Of a stretch of 64,000 nt of DNA, positions 1 through 8,499 are shown one piece after another. The notes under the pieces were generated by a model that saw only the letters and a program-made list of their open reading frames with translations, was not told where the DNA came from and did no database searches. Each line of letters starts with the position of its first letter. Position 1 is the stretch's first letter. The DNA comes from Fodinibius sp052060035 (GTDB taxonomy: Bacteria > Bacteroidota > Rhodothermia > Balneolales > Balneolaceae), in NCBI RefSeq assembly GCF_052060035.1, contig NZ_JBPOEA010000001.1, forward strand, positions 1 through 64,000. The letters run 5' to 3'. A program made the translations under genes and the position numbers.

Positions 1-42
1 AAGCGTAGGTCCCCGCCCGCTCTTTTTTTTATCGTTCGATCC

Positions 43-74
43 GCCCTGCACGCCCCGCGTGTAGGGCTTTTTTT
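43..74 (+). terminator. Rho-independent terminator of an upstream gene
   Basis: An 11-bp GC-rich stem (GCCCTGCACGC paired with GCGTGTAGGGC, one G-U pair) closes a CCC loop and is followed by seven T. It would end a rightward transcript that begins before this window. Another T8 run at 23-30 follows a C/G-rich stretch and may be the tail of a second hairpin whose left arm is cut off. Confidence 0.85.
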
Positions 75-223
75 GTTGAGATTGATTAAAAGTGTAAAAT
101 CAATGAATAACTACTCTGAGATGTTTTTACCAAGGAATATTATTCGGTATATTAAAGGTTTGTAAGGACATTTTACTTTAAGAGTATAGATGCTTTAAAC
201 TCTCTCAAAATTTGTTAGTGGTT

Positions 224-1738
224 ATGGACTTTTCTGAATTTATCAACCAATATAAAAATAAGTTACACAGTCTCTTTAATGTTCAAAGTGATATTGATGA
301 GTTAAGTTTAAGCCGCGGTTTGCCTGATGAAATATTTGATCAAGTAATGGATTGCAAACCCCTGAGTGTATTTATTCCTGAAGAATACGGTGGTCGCGGA
401 GCTGAAACTCACGAAGCGTTATCGATGTTGGAAGCCAGTTCATATCAATCGCTTCCGCTTTCCTTAATGATGGGAATTAATGGGGCACTTTTTTTACAAC
501 CGGTAGCAAATTATGGGCGTGAAGAAATTAAACAGTCGATATTTGATCGGTTTTTGTATGAAAAAAATATGGGTGGACTGATGATTACAGAGCCCGATTT
601 TGGTTCTGATGCCTTGCATATGGAAACATCTTTTAAAAAGGTACAATCAGATGAGGGGGATGTTTTTGAAATTAATGGGACAAAACATTGGGCTGGCTTA
701 ACAGGGGCAGCAGATTTTTGGTTGATTACAGCTCGAAAGCAAAATAATAGTGGCGATTTAGGTCGTGATATTGGTTTCTTTATCCATGATAGTAAGCGTG
801 GTGGTATTGAAGTGGAAGAATATTACAAAAATTTAGGATTGTACATGCTTCCATATGGAAGGAACAAAATCAATATTACTGTGCCAGAAGAGTATAAACT
901 ACAACCTAAATCGATAGGTATTAAAATGATGCTGGATGTGTTGCATCGGAGTCGGTTGCAATTTCCCGGTATGGGTATTGGCTTTTTGAAGCGATTGATG
1001 GATGAGGCTGTCACTCATTGCAAAGAACGTTATGTGGGAGGACAAAGTTTGTTTAATTATGATCAGGTAAAAAAACGATTAAATAGGTTACAGTCTTCGT
1101 TTACGGTATGTTCTGCTATGTGTGCATTTACAAGTGAAAATGTACCGCTTACCAAAGATGTATCTAATATGGATCTTTCTGCGAATGCTATTAAAACCTA
1201 TACGACGGATCTAATGCAGCAAGCGTCTCAATCTTTACTACAACTCACAGGAGCCAAGGGATACCGACTCGATCATATAGCCGGACGGTCACTTATTGAT
1301 AGCCGTCCGTTCCAGATATTTGAGGGATCCAATGATATTCTTTACCAACAGATATCTGAATCGGTCTTAAAGAATATGCGTAAGCTCAAGCTTAAAAATT
1401 TGCACGAATTTTTAAGCGATTTTAAGCTCACGAAACGGGCATCCGATTATTTTTCCGATCTCTTGGATTTCAAAATTGATCATACTTTAGCGCAAGATCG
1501 ATTGGTAGAGTTGGGTAAGATATTGAGTCGTGTAATTTCACTTGAGTTTACCTTGCGCCTTGCTGACAAGGGTTTTAATCAAAAGCTTATTGATAATGCA
1601 ATCTCTGTACTTAAAACAGATGTTGAGCGAATGGTTTCAACCTTTACCAATGAAAAGACTCAAAATGTAGTTGAAAATTATGAAGAATCAAGTTCTTGGT
1701 TAGAATCAATTCTCCCACAACACGCTCATAGTCAATAA
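224..1738 (+). CDS. Acyl-CoA dehydrogenase family protein
   Basis: FAD-dependent alpha,beta-dehydrogenation of an acyl-CoA thioester; cytosolic. The N-terminal half has the family signature ITEPDFGSDA near residue 122. The C-terminal helical domain has RPFQIFEGSNDILYQQ near residue 365, where the Glu of FEGS is the expected catalytic base and the segment also contacts FAD. At about 504 aa it is longer than the usual 380-400 aa, with roughly 100 extra C-terminal residues. The frame opens with a TTG at 212, but the ATG at 224 is the more plausible start; neither has a strong SD. Substrate range cannot be read. It is followed 28 bp later by the sirtuin gene on the same strand. Confidence 0.85.
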   Translation: MDFSEFINQYKNKLHSLFNVQSDIDELSLSRGLPDEIFDQVMDCKPLSVFIPEEYGGRGAETHEALSMLEASSYQSLPLSLMMGINGALFLQPVANYGREEIKQSIFDRFLYEKNMGGLMITEPDFGSDALHMETSFKKVQSDEGDVFEINGTKHWAGLTGAADFWLITARKQNNSGDLGRDIGFFIHDSKRGGIEVEEYYKNLGLYMLPYGRNKINITVPEEYKLQPKSIGIKMMLDVLHRSRLQFPGMGIGFLKRLMDEAVTHCKERYVGGQSLFNYDQVKKRLNRLQSSFTVCSAMCAFTSENVPLTKDVSNMDLSANAIKTYTTDLMQQASQSLLQLTGAKGYRLDHIAGRSLIDSRPFQIFEGSNDILYQQISESVLKNMRKLKLKNLHEFLSDFKLTKRASDYFSDLLDFKIDHTLAQDRLVELGKILSRVISLEFTLRLADKGFNQKLIDNAISVLKTDVERMVSTFTNEKTQNVVENYEESSSWLESILPQHAHSQ

Positions 1739-1766
1739 GAGGTTTACCAATTCTAAGTTCATTGCT

Positions 1767-2453
1767 ATGGAGAAGGTAGTAGTTCTGACCGGTGCTGGTA
1801 TGAGTGCCGACAGCGGATTAAAAACCTTCCGTGATTCTGATGGTCTGTGGGAAGGCCATGACATACAGGAGGTAGCCACCCCACAGGCTTGGGAACGAGA
1901 TAAAGAACTTGTATTAGAGTTTTACAATCAGCGAAGAACGCAGCTGCATTCGGTCGATCCCAACCCAGGTCACAAGGCATTAACTCAATTAGAGGAGCAA
2001 TACGATGTGACGATTATCACCCAAAATGTTGATGATCTGCATGAACGTGCCGGTTCCTCGCACGTTGTACACTTGCATGGAGAACTATCGAAGGTTCGCA
2101 GTGAAGAAGATCCCTCTCTTGTCTATGATATTGGTGGAGATATTATTGAAGTGGGAGATACAGCCGAAGATGGTGCTCAGCTTAGGCCTCATGTGGTCTG
2201 GTTCGGTGAACCGGTGCCGAATATGCGAAAAGCGGCAAATATTGTCCCAGAGGCCGATATATTGATAGTGATTGGTACTTCACTTGTCGTTTATCCGGCA
2301 GCGGGGTTAGTAGATTTGGTAGATCAAAATATCCCAAAATTTATTATTGATCCTGCCACTCCCGAACTTCGAACGTTTGAGGGATGGGAGCACGTTCAAG
2401 AGACTGCAGCAGAAGGAACCCCAAAGTTAGTTCAGGATTTATTAGAAAATTAG
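1767..2453 (+). CDS. cobB: Sir2-family NAD-dependent protein deacylase, zinc-less type
   Basis: Removes acyl groups from lysines using NAD+, releasing nicotinamide and O-acyl-ADP-ribose. The GAGMSADSG NAD-binding loop is at residues 9-17, TQNVDDLHERAG at 85-96, and the catalytic His is H104 in HLHGE. Tyr53 and Arg56 (FYNQRR) match the pair that defines class III sirtuins preferring succinyl/malonyl-lysine, as in E. coli CobB. The four cysteines that normally bind structural zinc between the catalytic His and RPHVVWFGE are all absent; I see no cysteine in the whole protein. This zinc-less form is known in Bacteroidota. Adjacent to acyl-CoA metabolism genes, which fits removal of non-enzymatic acylation, but that link is inference. 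Confidence 0.92.
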   Translation: MEKVVVLTGAGMSADSGLKTFRDSDGLWEGHDIQEVATPQAWERDKELVLEFYNQRRTQLHSVDPNPGHKALTQLEEQYDVTIITQNVDDLHERAGSSHVVHLHGELSKVRSEEDPSLVYDIGGDIIEVGDTAEDGAQLRPHVVWFGEPVPNMRKAANIVPEADILIVIGTSLVVYPAAGLVDLVDQNIPKFIIDPATPELRTFEGWEHVQETAAEGTPKLVQDLLEN

Positions 2454-2483
2454 AAAAATAATTTTTGAGACAACGTATTATTT

Positions 2484-3434
2484 ATGTGTGATTATAAGGC
2501 AAGTAAAGAAGAGAAAGAAGTTTTAGAGAATTACCTATTGCAGTTTTTGAACCTGGAAAAGCGATACCCATTACTACCCGGTATTGAGAATAAAGCAGCC
2601 ATGGCGGAATTGATGGGGTTAGAAAAAGAAGAGTTAACTGAACTTCGCGAGCGTTTTGCATCTAATGCTAAAGAGGCTGCAATTGAATTGTTGGAAGATG
2701 GAGAAGTTGCTGAATGGATTGAAGATCTTCCCTTTGAACCGGGAGATACTATTGTTGCTATTGGTGATTCTCTTACGGATGATTTACAAAGCTGGTTCAA
2801 CATTTTTCAGCATGTGCTTGAAATTGGATTGGAAGGTGCAGACTTGACCTTTGTGAACAGTGGGGTTTCTTATGATACTTCTACCGATGCACTCAAACGG
2901 TTAAATCGTGATGTGTTGGATCATGATCCGGATTGGGTTATTGTGGCATTGGGTACCTTTGATGCACAGCGTTTGCACGTTTCTCCCGATCGCACATTGG
3001 TATCACTGGCTGATTACTGGGAAAACTTGAATACTATTGAAACGGTAGTAAGTGAAGTTACGGATAATCCACTTATCTGGCTTACACCTCCTCCGGTTAT
3101 TACCGAAATGCAACAACAGATGAGACTTTTTCATTTTGATATTTTTGAGGAAGATTTAAGCCAGTATCGAGAAATTTTGACCGGTAAAAAGGGATACATC
3201 GTCGATCCTCTCGGTGAACGGATGAAAGACAAAGATGACAGCGTTGAAGATCAGGAAGAGGAAGAACCGGGTCCTGCAGCGTGGAATTATTTAAGTGATG
3301 GATTACACCCTTCACTCTCAGGACATTCAAATACTGTTAAAGAGCTTATCCGTTATTTGGCATTAGCGAAAGAACCTGAAGAAGGTGCTCAATTTGATAC
3401 GCCCGATGATTACGAGGCAGGAGCTGAAGATTAA
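2484..3434 (+). CDS. SGNH/GDSL-type hydrolase with N-terminal helical extension
   Basis: Probable esterase or acyl hydrolase. Block I is GDSLTDD with nucleophile Ser96, block II Gly is in NSGVSYDT (G127), and block V is DGLHPS with Asp272 and His275 as the rest of the triad. Block III, usually GxND, reads GTFD (157-160), so the oxyanion Asn is replaced by Phe. The first about 85 residues are charged and helical with no signal peptide, and the C-terminal tail is acidic, so the enzyme is probably cytosolic. Substrate unknown. It lies 30 bp downstream of the sirtuin and meets the next leftward gene stop to stop. Confidence 0.75.
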   Translation: MCDYKASKEEKEVLENYLLQFLNLEKRYPLLPGIENKAAMAELMGLEKEELTELRERFASNAKEAAIELLEDGEVAEWIEDLPFEPGDTIVAIGDSLTDDLQSWFNIFQHVLEIGLEGADLTFVNSGVSYDTSTDALKRLNRDVLDHDPDWVIVALGTFDAQRLHVSPDRTLVSLADYWENLNTIETVVSEVTDNPLIWLTPPPVITEMQQQMRLFHFDIFEEDLSQYREILTGKKGYIVDPLGERMKDKDDSVEDQEEEEPGPAAWNYLSDGLHPSLSGHSNTVKELIRYLALAKEPEEGAQFDTPDDYEAGAED

Positions 3435-3450
3435 TTAAAGAGTAATCTTC
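3426..3450. terminator. Hairpin spanning two convergent stop codons
   Basis: GAAGATTA and TAATCTTC form a perfect 8-bp stem with a 9-nt loop. The stem includes the last codons of both convergent genes, whose stop codons are directly adjacent. There is no long T tract on either strand, so efficiency as a terminator is uncertain, but the position suits a shared bidirectional transcript end. Confidence 0.45.
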
Positions 3451-4109
3451 AATTCGAGAATACTTAACGAGGGTTTATAGCTGGTGCCATAGCTTTTGCT
3501 TGAAAGCTGTTTCTGTTCAATAAATTCAGGATTAACCATTCCTACCTGTATAGACTGATTAGCATTACTGTAAGTGATAAGTCCGTTAACGCTATGTTGG
3601 GACGAATTACTTGAAGCCTGCAGATTAGCAGGCTTATCAGCAAGCATGAAAGCATCCATTAATCCAAATCCCATACCCAGCCAGGCACCAACGCCGGCTC
3701 CATATTGTAACCCTTTTTCAACCCTTTCTTGCAGGATAAGGGTAATAGAAGTTCCGACGACCATACCACCAGCTGCACCGTAGATGGTATCAAGTAATAC
3801 CAGTATTGACCGATTTGTACCATCATTAAAAGTGCCCGATATATAAAATTGTTCGCCTTTATCAATTTGGGATATATCATAAGCGCCCATTCCTATGCCG
3901 TACAGTGTGCCTGCTCCAAGTCCTATTTCAACTGGTCTATAATCATTGGAATTTTGCAGCGCCATAGTAGCACCGCCGAGTAGTACACCATTCATAGCTC
4001 CATTTAAGGTACTACTGCCTAATAGTTCTATAGATTGGGCTTGTACTTTATTTTGGGAAAATGCAATGCCGAAAATAACAATGAGTAATAGAACGAAATG
4101 TTTTTTCAC
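3435..4109 (-). CDS. Secreted hypothetical protein rich in glycine-alanine segments
   Basis: No family recognised. Residues 1-24 are a clear signal peptide with a VQA-type cleavage site, so the protein is exported. The mature part alternates hydrophobic Gly/Ala-rich stretches (GAMNGVLLGGATMAL, GLGAGTLYGIGMGAY, YGAGVGAWLGMGFGLMDAF) that resemble glycine-zipper membrane-inserting segments, with a Ser/Asn-rich C-terminal third. The start is GTG (GTG AAA AAA CAT). Outer-membrane association is likely; function unknown. Confidence 0.6.
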   Translation of the reverse strand: MKKHFVLLLIVIFGIAFSQNKVQAQSIELLGSSTLNGAMNGVLLGGATMALQNSNDYRPVEIGLGAGTLYGIGMGAYDISQIDKGEQFYISGTFNDGTNRSILVLLDTIYGAAGGMVVGTSITLILQERVEKGLQYGAGVGAWLGMGFGLMDAFMLADKPANLQASSNSSQHSVNGLITYSNANQSIQVGMVNPEFIEQKQLSSKSYGTSYKPSLSILELKITL

Positions 4110-4181
4110 GACCCTTGATTGCTATGTAATTAAAATTACAGCGTTAATGTAGAAAATATCGGTTAAGAATCCCATTTACTA

Positions 4182-4874
4182 TTATTCAGGATCTTCGAGT
4201 GCTACGGGAAGAATTTTCCCATTGAAAAACGTAGAGCCTTCTAAGGCAAAATCGGAAATATAATCTCCCATTTCTGTTACATTCACCGGTGCTTCCAGAC
4301 CGGGGAAAGCTTCCTCAAACATTTCCGTTTGTACGGCTCCAAGACAAAGTGCATTAGTTTTAATATTTTTTTCCGAAAACTCAACAGAGAGACATTCGGT
4401 TAAAATGCTTAGCGCTCCTTTAGAAACGCTGTATGCTGCGAGACCTGGAAATTTAGCGCTTCCTTGAAATCCCCCCATGCTGCTAATATTTACAATGTGA
4501 GCTGGGTCATTAAACAAAGGGAGCATCTTTTTGGTAATGTGTACTGCACTGATCAAATTACTTTCGATCTGTGATCGCCAGTCTTCTAACGTAAGTTCTT
4601 CAAACGATTTATTTATTAAAATCCCTGCATTGTTGATAAGGATATCAATATTGTCGAAATCCTTTTCAAGGAGTTTGATCAGTTTGTCAACATCCCTTTG
4701 ATCGGTAAGATCAGTAGGGATGGCAGAAATATTGGGATAAGAACCGGCCAACTTGCTTAATGGTTGTTCCGATCGGGCAACAGCAACAGCATGATGTCCT
4801 TTATCAGCAAGTTTTTCACAAATTTCCTTTCCTATTCCGCGACTCGCTCCGGTAACGACAGCAACTTTTGACAT
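4182..4874 (-). CDS. SDR-family NAD(P)-dependent oxidoreductase
   Basis: Classical short-chain dehydrogenase of 230 aa. The nucleotide-binding motif TGASRGIG is at residues 8-15, NNAG at 81-84, the catalytic Ser at 131-132, and the active-site pair Tyr148 and Lys152 in YSVSK. An Arg after the glycine motif suggests NADPH preference (family knowledge). The C-terminal region is short for the family, and no substrate can be assigned. It is divergent from the HisC-like gene across 183 bp that must hold promoters for both; I see no clear operator there. Confidence 0.85.
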   Translation of the reverse strand: MSKVAVVTGASRGIGKEICEKLADKGHHAVAVARSEQPLSKLAGSYPNISAIPTDLTDQRDVDKLIKLLEKDFDNIDILINNAGILINKSFEELTLEDWRSQIESNLISAVHITKKMLPLFNDPAHIVNISSMGGFQGSAKFPGLAAYSVSKGALSILTECLSVEFSEKNIKTNALCLGAVQTEMFEEAFPGLEAPVNVTEMGDYISDFALEGSTFFNGKILPVALEDPE

Positions 4875-5057
4875 AAATACAGTTTAATTTTTTAGTGAAT
4901 GTACAAATCCCAATGAGACCTTACAACGTAGTTCTAATTATAAAAGTTTTGCCTGCCTTGCGTTGTTAAAGTGACCTAATTTATTCATATTTATAGCCGG
5001 AAATTATGCGTATTTGCCCAAATTGAAGTTTTAAATTTAGTCAGAATATTGGTAATC

Positions 5058-6170
5058 ATGGCTGATTCAAGTGAACGTCGGTTAGTGCCGTTTAACATTC
5101 GAGATTTGTCTCCCTATGTGGCAGGTAAAACCATTGCAGAAGTTGAAAAAGAGTATCAGCCTCCACAGATTTCCAAGTTAGCTTCGAACGAAAATAGGTT
5201 GGGATGCAGCCCGGATGTGAAGCATGAAGTTGTGAAGGCGATGCAGGAAATTCAGGATTACCCAGACCCGATTTCCAGGCAACTCCGTAGAATGTTGGCC
5301 AAGCAGAATAATGTAAAGCCGGAAAATGTCATGATTGCTGCGGGATCAGAAAGTGTGATAGCCAATCTTTGCCGTACTTTTTTCCTGAATCATGAGGAAG
5401 CAATTACAGCCGATGCTACATTTGTAGGCTTTTTTGTTCAGGCAAATATTCGAGGAATATCTATCAACAAGGTGCCCGTAACTGATGATTATCGTTTTGA
5501 TCTGGATGCAATGGTTGAGCAAATATCCGATCGGACAAAGATGATTTACATCGCCAATCCCAATAACCCTACTGGCACGTATATTACTGATTCTGAGTTT
5601 GAGCGTTTTATTCGTAGAGTGCCAAGCGATGTTCTCGTAGTAATGGATGAGGCTTATTATGAGTATGCCAAAGAAGTCGCTGACTATCCCCACTCACTGG
5701 ACTATGACTACGATAATGTGATTACGCTCCGAACCTTCTCGAAAGCCTACGGATTGGCTGGATTTCGGATTGGGTATGCCATTGCATCTGAGGAGATAAT
5801 CAGCGAAATGATGAAAACGAAGCTAACTTTTGAACCCACTACGCCGGCACAGGCAGCAGCTTTGGCCGCATTGGGTGACCAGCAGTTCCTGAAAAAAACG
5901 AAAGATATCGTCCAAGAAGGAAAAAGTAGACTTTACCAATTTTTTGAAAAACACAATGTCAATTATATCCCGTCTATTTCTAATTCGGTAATGATGATTT
6001 TACCTAATGAACAGCAGGCTATTGATTTTACCCAGGCTATGCTTGAAGAGGGCGTAATTTTGCGCCGAATTAATGCTTTTGGTTTACCTAACTGTGTGCG
6101 GATTACTATTGGACGAAAAAAGGAGATGAAGCATTTTGAACACAGTTTTGAGAAGGTGATGAACGTATAG
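5058..6170 (+). CDS. hisC: Histidinol-phosphate aminotransferase family (fold type I PLP)
   Basis: PLP-dependent aminotransferase resembling HisC, which converts imidazole-acetol phosphate and glutamate to histidinol phosphate and 2-oxoglutarate. Visible motifs are SNENRLGCSP near residue 43, AAGSES near 95, NPNNPTG near 167, VVMDEAYYEY near 195, and TFSKAYGLAGFRIGY with the PLP lysine near residue 229. Length of about 370 aa matches the family. The frame opens at a TTG (5049), but the ATG at 5058 is the better start. No other his genes are nearby, so a role with another 2-oxo acid (for example aromatic amino acids) is equally possible. The E1 gene follows after 34 bp. Confidence 0.8.
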   Translation: MADSSERRLVPFNIRDLSPYVAGKTIAEVEKEYQPPQISKLASNENRLGCSPDVKHEVVKAMQEIQDYPDPISRQLRRMLAKQNNVKPENVMIAAGSESVIANLCRTFFLNHEEAITADATFVGFFVQANIRGISINKVPVTDDYRFDLDAMVEQISDRTKMIYIANPNNPTGTYITDSEFERFIRRVPSDVLVVMDEAYYEYAKEVADYPHSLDYDYDNVITLRTFSKAYGLAGFRIGYAIASEEIISEMMKTKLTFEPTTPAQAAALAALGDQQFLKKTKDIVQEGKSRLYQFFEKHNVNYIPSISNSVMMILPNEQQAIDFTQAMLEEGVILRRINAFGLPNCVRITIGRKKEMKHFEHSFEKVMNV

Positions 6171-6204
6171 AAATTTCAAATAAGCTTATAAAAAAGTAAC
6201 AGAT

Positions 6205-8307
6205 ATGCCTACTAACGAAGAGCAACAAAAAGAAATGCCCCAAATCATATCATCGATCGATTGGAACGGGCTGGCAAAGCTGATGTTAACCTCTCGAGCT
6301 ATGGATGATAAAGAGGAACATGAGCTTGTTCCTAACAAAGATGTCTTGTATCAGTTTTCTGCACGAGGACATGAGCTCGGGCAGATTTTATTGGGTTCAC
6401 AACTTACTCATAAACACGACGCCGCCAGCGCATATTATCGCTCTCGTCCCCTAATGCTCTCATTAGGATTAAGTTTGGAAGATGCCATGGCCGCACCCAT
6501 GGCTAAATCGGGAGGATATAGTGATGGTCGTGATATTGGTGTGGTTTGCAACAAACCCGGAAACGATGGGCCTACAGTGCTGCCAATGGCTGGTGATGTA
6601 GGATCGCAGTACACTCCTGCAATCGGTTGGGCTCAGGGAATCCAATATCATCAAAACCAGCTCAACGAAGAAGAATATGAGCGCGCAATTTCTGTTGTCT
6701 TGGGCGGTGAAGGGTCGGTAGCGACCAATGGTTTTTGGTCGGCACTGACCATTGCTACCACTCAGGATTTACCCATACTATTTTATATTGAAGATAATGG
6801 TTATGGTATTTCGGTCCCGGGTGAATTTCAGACGCCAGGCGGTAATATTGCAAAGAATCTGTATTCCTTTAAAAATATCAGAATTTTTGATGGGGACGGA
6901 ACCGATCCGGTTGAAGCTGCTGATCTCATTAGTCAATCAGTCAACTATGTGCGTGACCGTAAAGGACCGGCAATCATTCACTTGACGATGCCTCGTCTTA
7001 ACGGTCATTCGTACCAGGATAACCAGGCCTACAAATCCGAAGAATTGATCGAAGAAGAGCAGCAAAACGATCCGCTGGATCATCTAAAAACGTTTTTAGT
7101 ACCCGACAATCTTTCGGGTGATGACTGGAAGGAACTGGAGAAAAAGGCCGAAGAAGATATTGAGGAAGTTGCTGAAGCTGCATTATCACGTCCGGAACCC
7201 GATCCCAAGACAACAGAGCGCTATGCTTTTTCAGAAACGGATGACAATGGAAATTTGGATACACAGCTTATTGGCGGGCTAGCCCCCACTGGATATACTT
7301 TTCCTGAGAGTTCGGGGACGCCCAAAGCCGGCAAGCAACGCATTAATATTGTAGAAGCCATTCGAAAGACGCTGGATTACGAACTTGAAACGAATCCCCG
7401 CCTGATGGTTTTTGGTGAAGATGTGGGAGCGAAGGGAGGGGTTCATGCCGCTACAATGGGATTACAAACCAAGTATGGCGATTCGCGTGTATTTGATACC
7501 AGCCTATCCGAAGAGGGTATTATCGGTCGTTCTGTAGGATTAGCTTACTCTGGACTGATGCCCGTTGCTGAAATACAATTTCGCAAGTATGCCGATCCGG
7601 CTACCGAACAGCTTAATAACTGTGGGACTATCCGCTGGCGTACGGCTAATCAATTTGCGGCGCCTATTGTTGTGCGTATGCCCGGGGGGTTTGCCAAATG
7701 TGGTGACCCATGGCATAGCCTCAGCAATGAGGTCTTTTTTGCTCATGCCGTGGGATGGGAGGTTGTGATGCCCAGCAATGCACAAGATGCGGTGGGGCTT
7801 TTACGATCTGCCATGCGAAGCAATAATCCAACGATCTTTTTTGAGCATCGTAATTTATTGGATGCCAAATATGCTCGACAGCCATATCCGGGTGATGAGT
7901 TTGTAGTACCTATTGGCAAAGCGAAAAAATTGCAGGAAGGGGAAGCCCTTACTATTGTAACGTGGGGTGCCATGTGTGAACAGGTAGAAATTGCTGTAAA
8001 TGAAATGGATGTTTCTGCTGATGTCATAGATCTCCGGTCTATCATGCCGTGGGATAAAGAAGCGGTATTAGAATCTGTCCAAAAAACCAATCGCTGTTTG
8101 ATTGTTCACGAGGATACCAAAACAGCCGGTTTTGGCGCTGAGATCAGTGCTCTACTCTCTCAAGAGGCATTCAAATACTTGGATGCTCCTATTGAACGGC
8201 TTACCATGCCAGATATTCCCGTTCCTTATAATGTTGGCTTAATGGATGCTGTATTACCAACATCCAAAAAAATTAAGGAGAAAATAGAAGCCTTAGTGGC
8301 CTTTTAG
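6205..8307 (+). CDS. 2-oxoacid dehydrogenase E1, alpha and beta subunits fused
   Basis: Thiamine-diphosphate-dependent decarboxylase component of a 2-oxoacid dehydrogenase complex, probably branched-chain 2-oxoacid or pyruvate. Residues 1 to about 330 are the E1 alpha module, with the ThDP/Mg motif GGEGS near 168 and the closing Asn in EDNGYG. A poorly conserved acidic linker of about 45 residues follows. Residues from about 378 to 700 are the E1 beta module (NIVEAIRKTLDYELE, FGEDVGAKGG, RMPGG). Alpha/beta fusion is known in Bacteroidota and relatives. No E2 or E3 gene is in the window, so these must be supplied from elsewhere. Confidence 0.9.
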   Translation: MPTNEEQQKEMPQIISSIDWNGLAKLMLTSRAMDDKEEHELVPNKDVLYQFSARGHELGQILLGSQLTHKHDAASAYYRSRPLMLSLGLSLEDAMAAPMAKSGGYSDGRDIGVVCNKPGNDGPTVLPMAGDVGSQYTPAIGWAQGIQYHQNQLNEEEYERAISVVLGGEGSVATNGFWSALTIATTQDLPILFYIEDNGYGISVPGEFQTPGGNIAKNLYSFKNIRIFDGDGTDPVEAADLISQSVNYVRDRKGPAIIHLTMPRLNGHSYQDNQAYKSEELIEEEQQNDPLDHLKTFLVPDNLSGDDWKELEKKAEEDIEEVAEAALSRPEPDPKTTERYAFSETDDNGNLDTQLIGGLAPTGYTFPESSGTPKAGKQRINIVEAIRKTLDYELETNPRLMVFGEDVGAKGGVHAATMGLQTKYGDSRVFDTSLSEEGIIGRSVGLAYSGLMPVAEIQFRKYADPATEQLNNCGTIRWRTANQFAAPIVVRMPGGFAKCGDPWHSLSNEVFFAHAVGWEVVMPSNAQDAVGLLRSAMRSNNPTIFFEHRNLLDAKYARQPYPGDEFVVPIGKAKKLQEGEALTIVTWGAMCEQVEIAVNEMDVSADVIDLRSIMPWDKEAVLESVQKTNRCLIVHEDTKTAGFGAEISALLSQEAFKYLDAPIERLTMPDIPVPYNVGLMDAVLPTSKKIKEKIEALVAF

Positions 8308-8372
8308 GTCAATAATTTAATTTTCAAAAACGGTTGATAATAGCTTCTTTTAGAATCTATTATTGATCGAAA

Positions 8373-8396
8373 TCATGCAGTGGACTAAATGCATGA
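8373..8396. promoter_or_regulatory. Inverted repeat upstream of the first sensor kinase
   Basis: TCATGCA and TGCATGA form a perfect 7-bp inverted repeat with a 10-nt spacer, in the 192-bp gap before the sensor kinase. Another imperfect hairpin (GATAATAG with CTATTATT) lies just upstream near 8337-8365 and could mark the 3' end of the E1 transcript. Which is an operator and which an RNA hairpin cannot be decided from sequence. Confidence 0.3.
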
Positions 8397-8499
8397 TAAT
8401 ATAAAAAGTATATTTATGGGATTAGGGATATAACAAGCAAAACCTTTCCTATGTTGTTTCACGGTATTAATTAGGGACACAGTTGAATTTTTCATTTCC

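Noticed and set aside
23..30. Second terminator at the window edge
   Set aside because: A T8 run follows a GC-rich stretch but the left arm would lie outside the window, so a hairpin cannot be confirmed.
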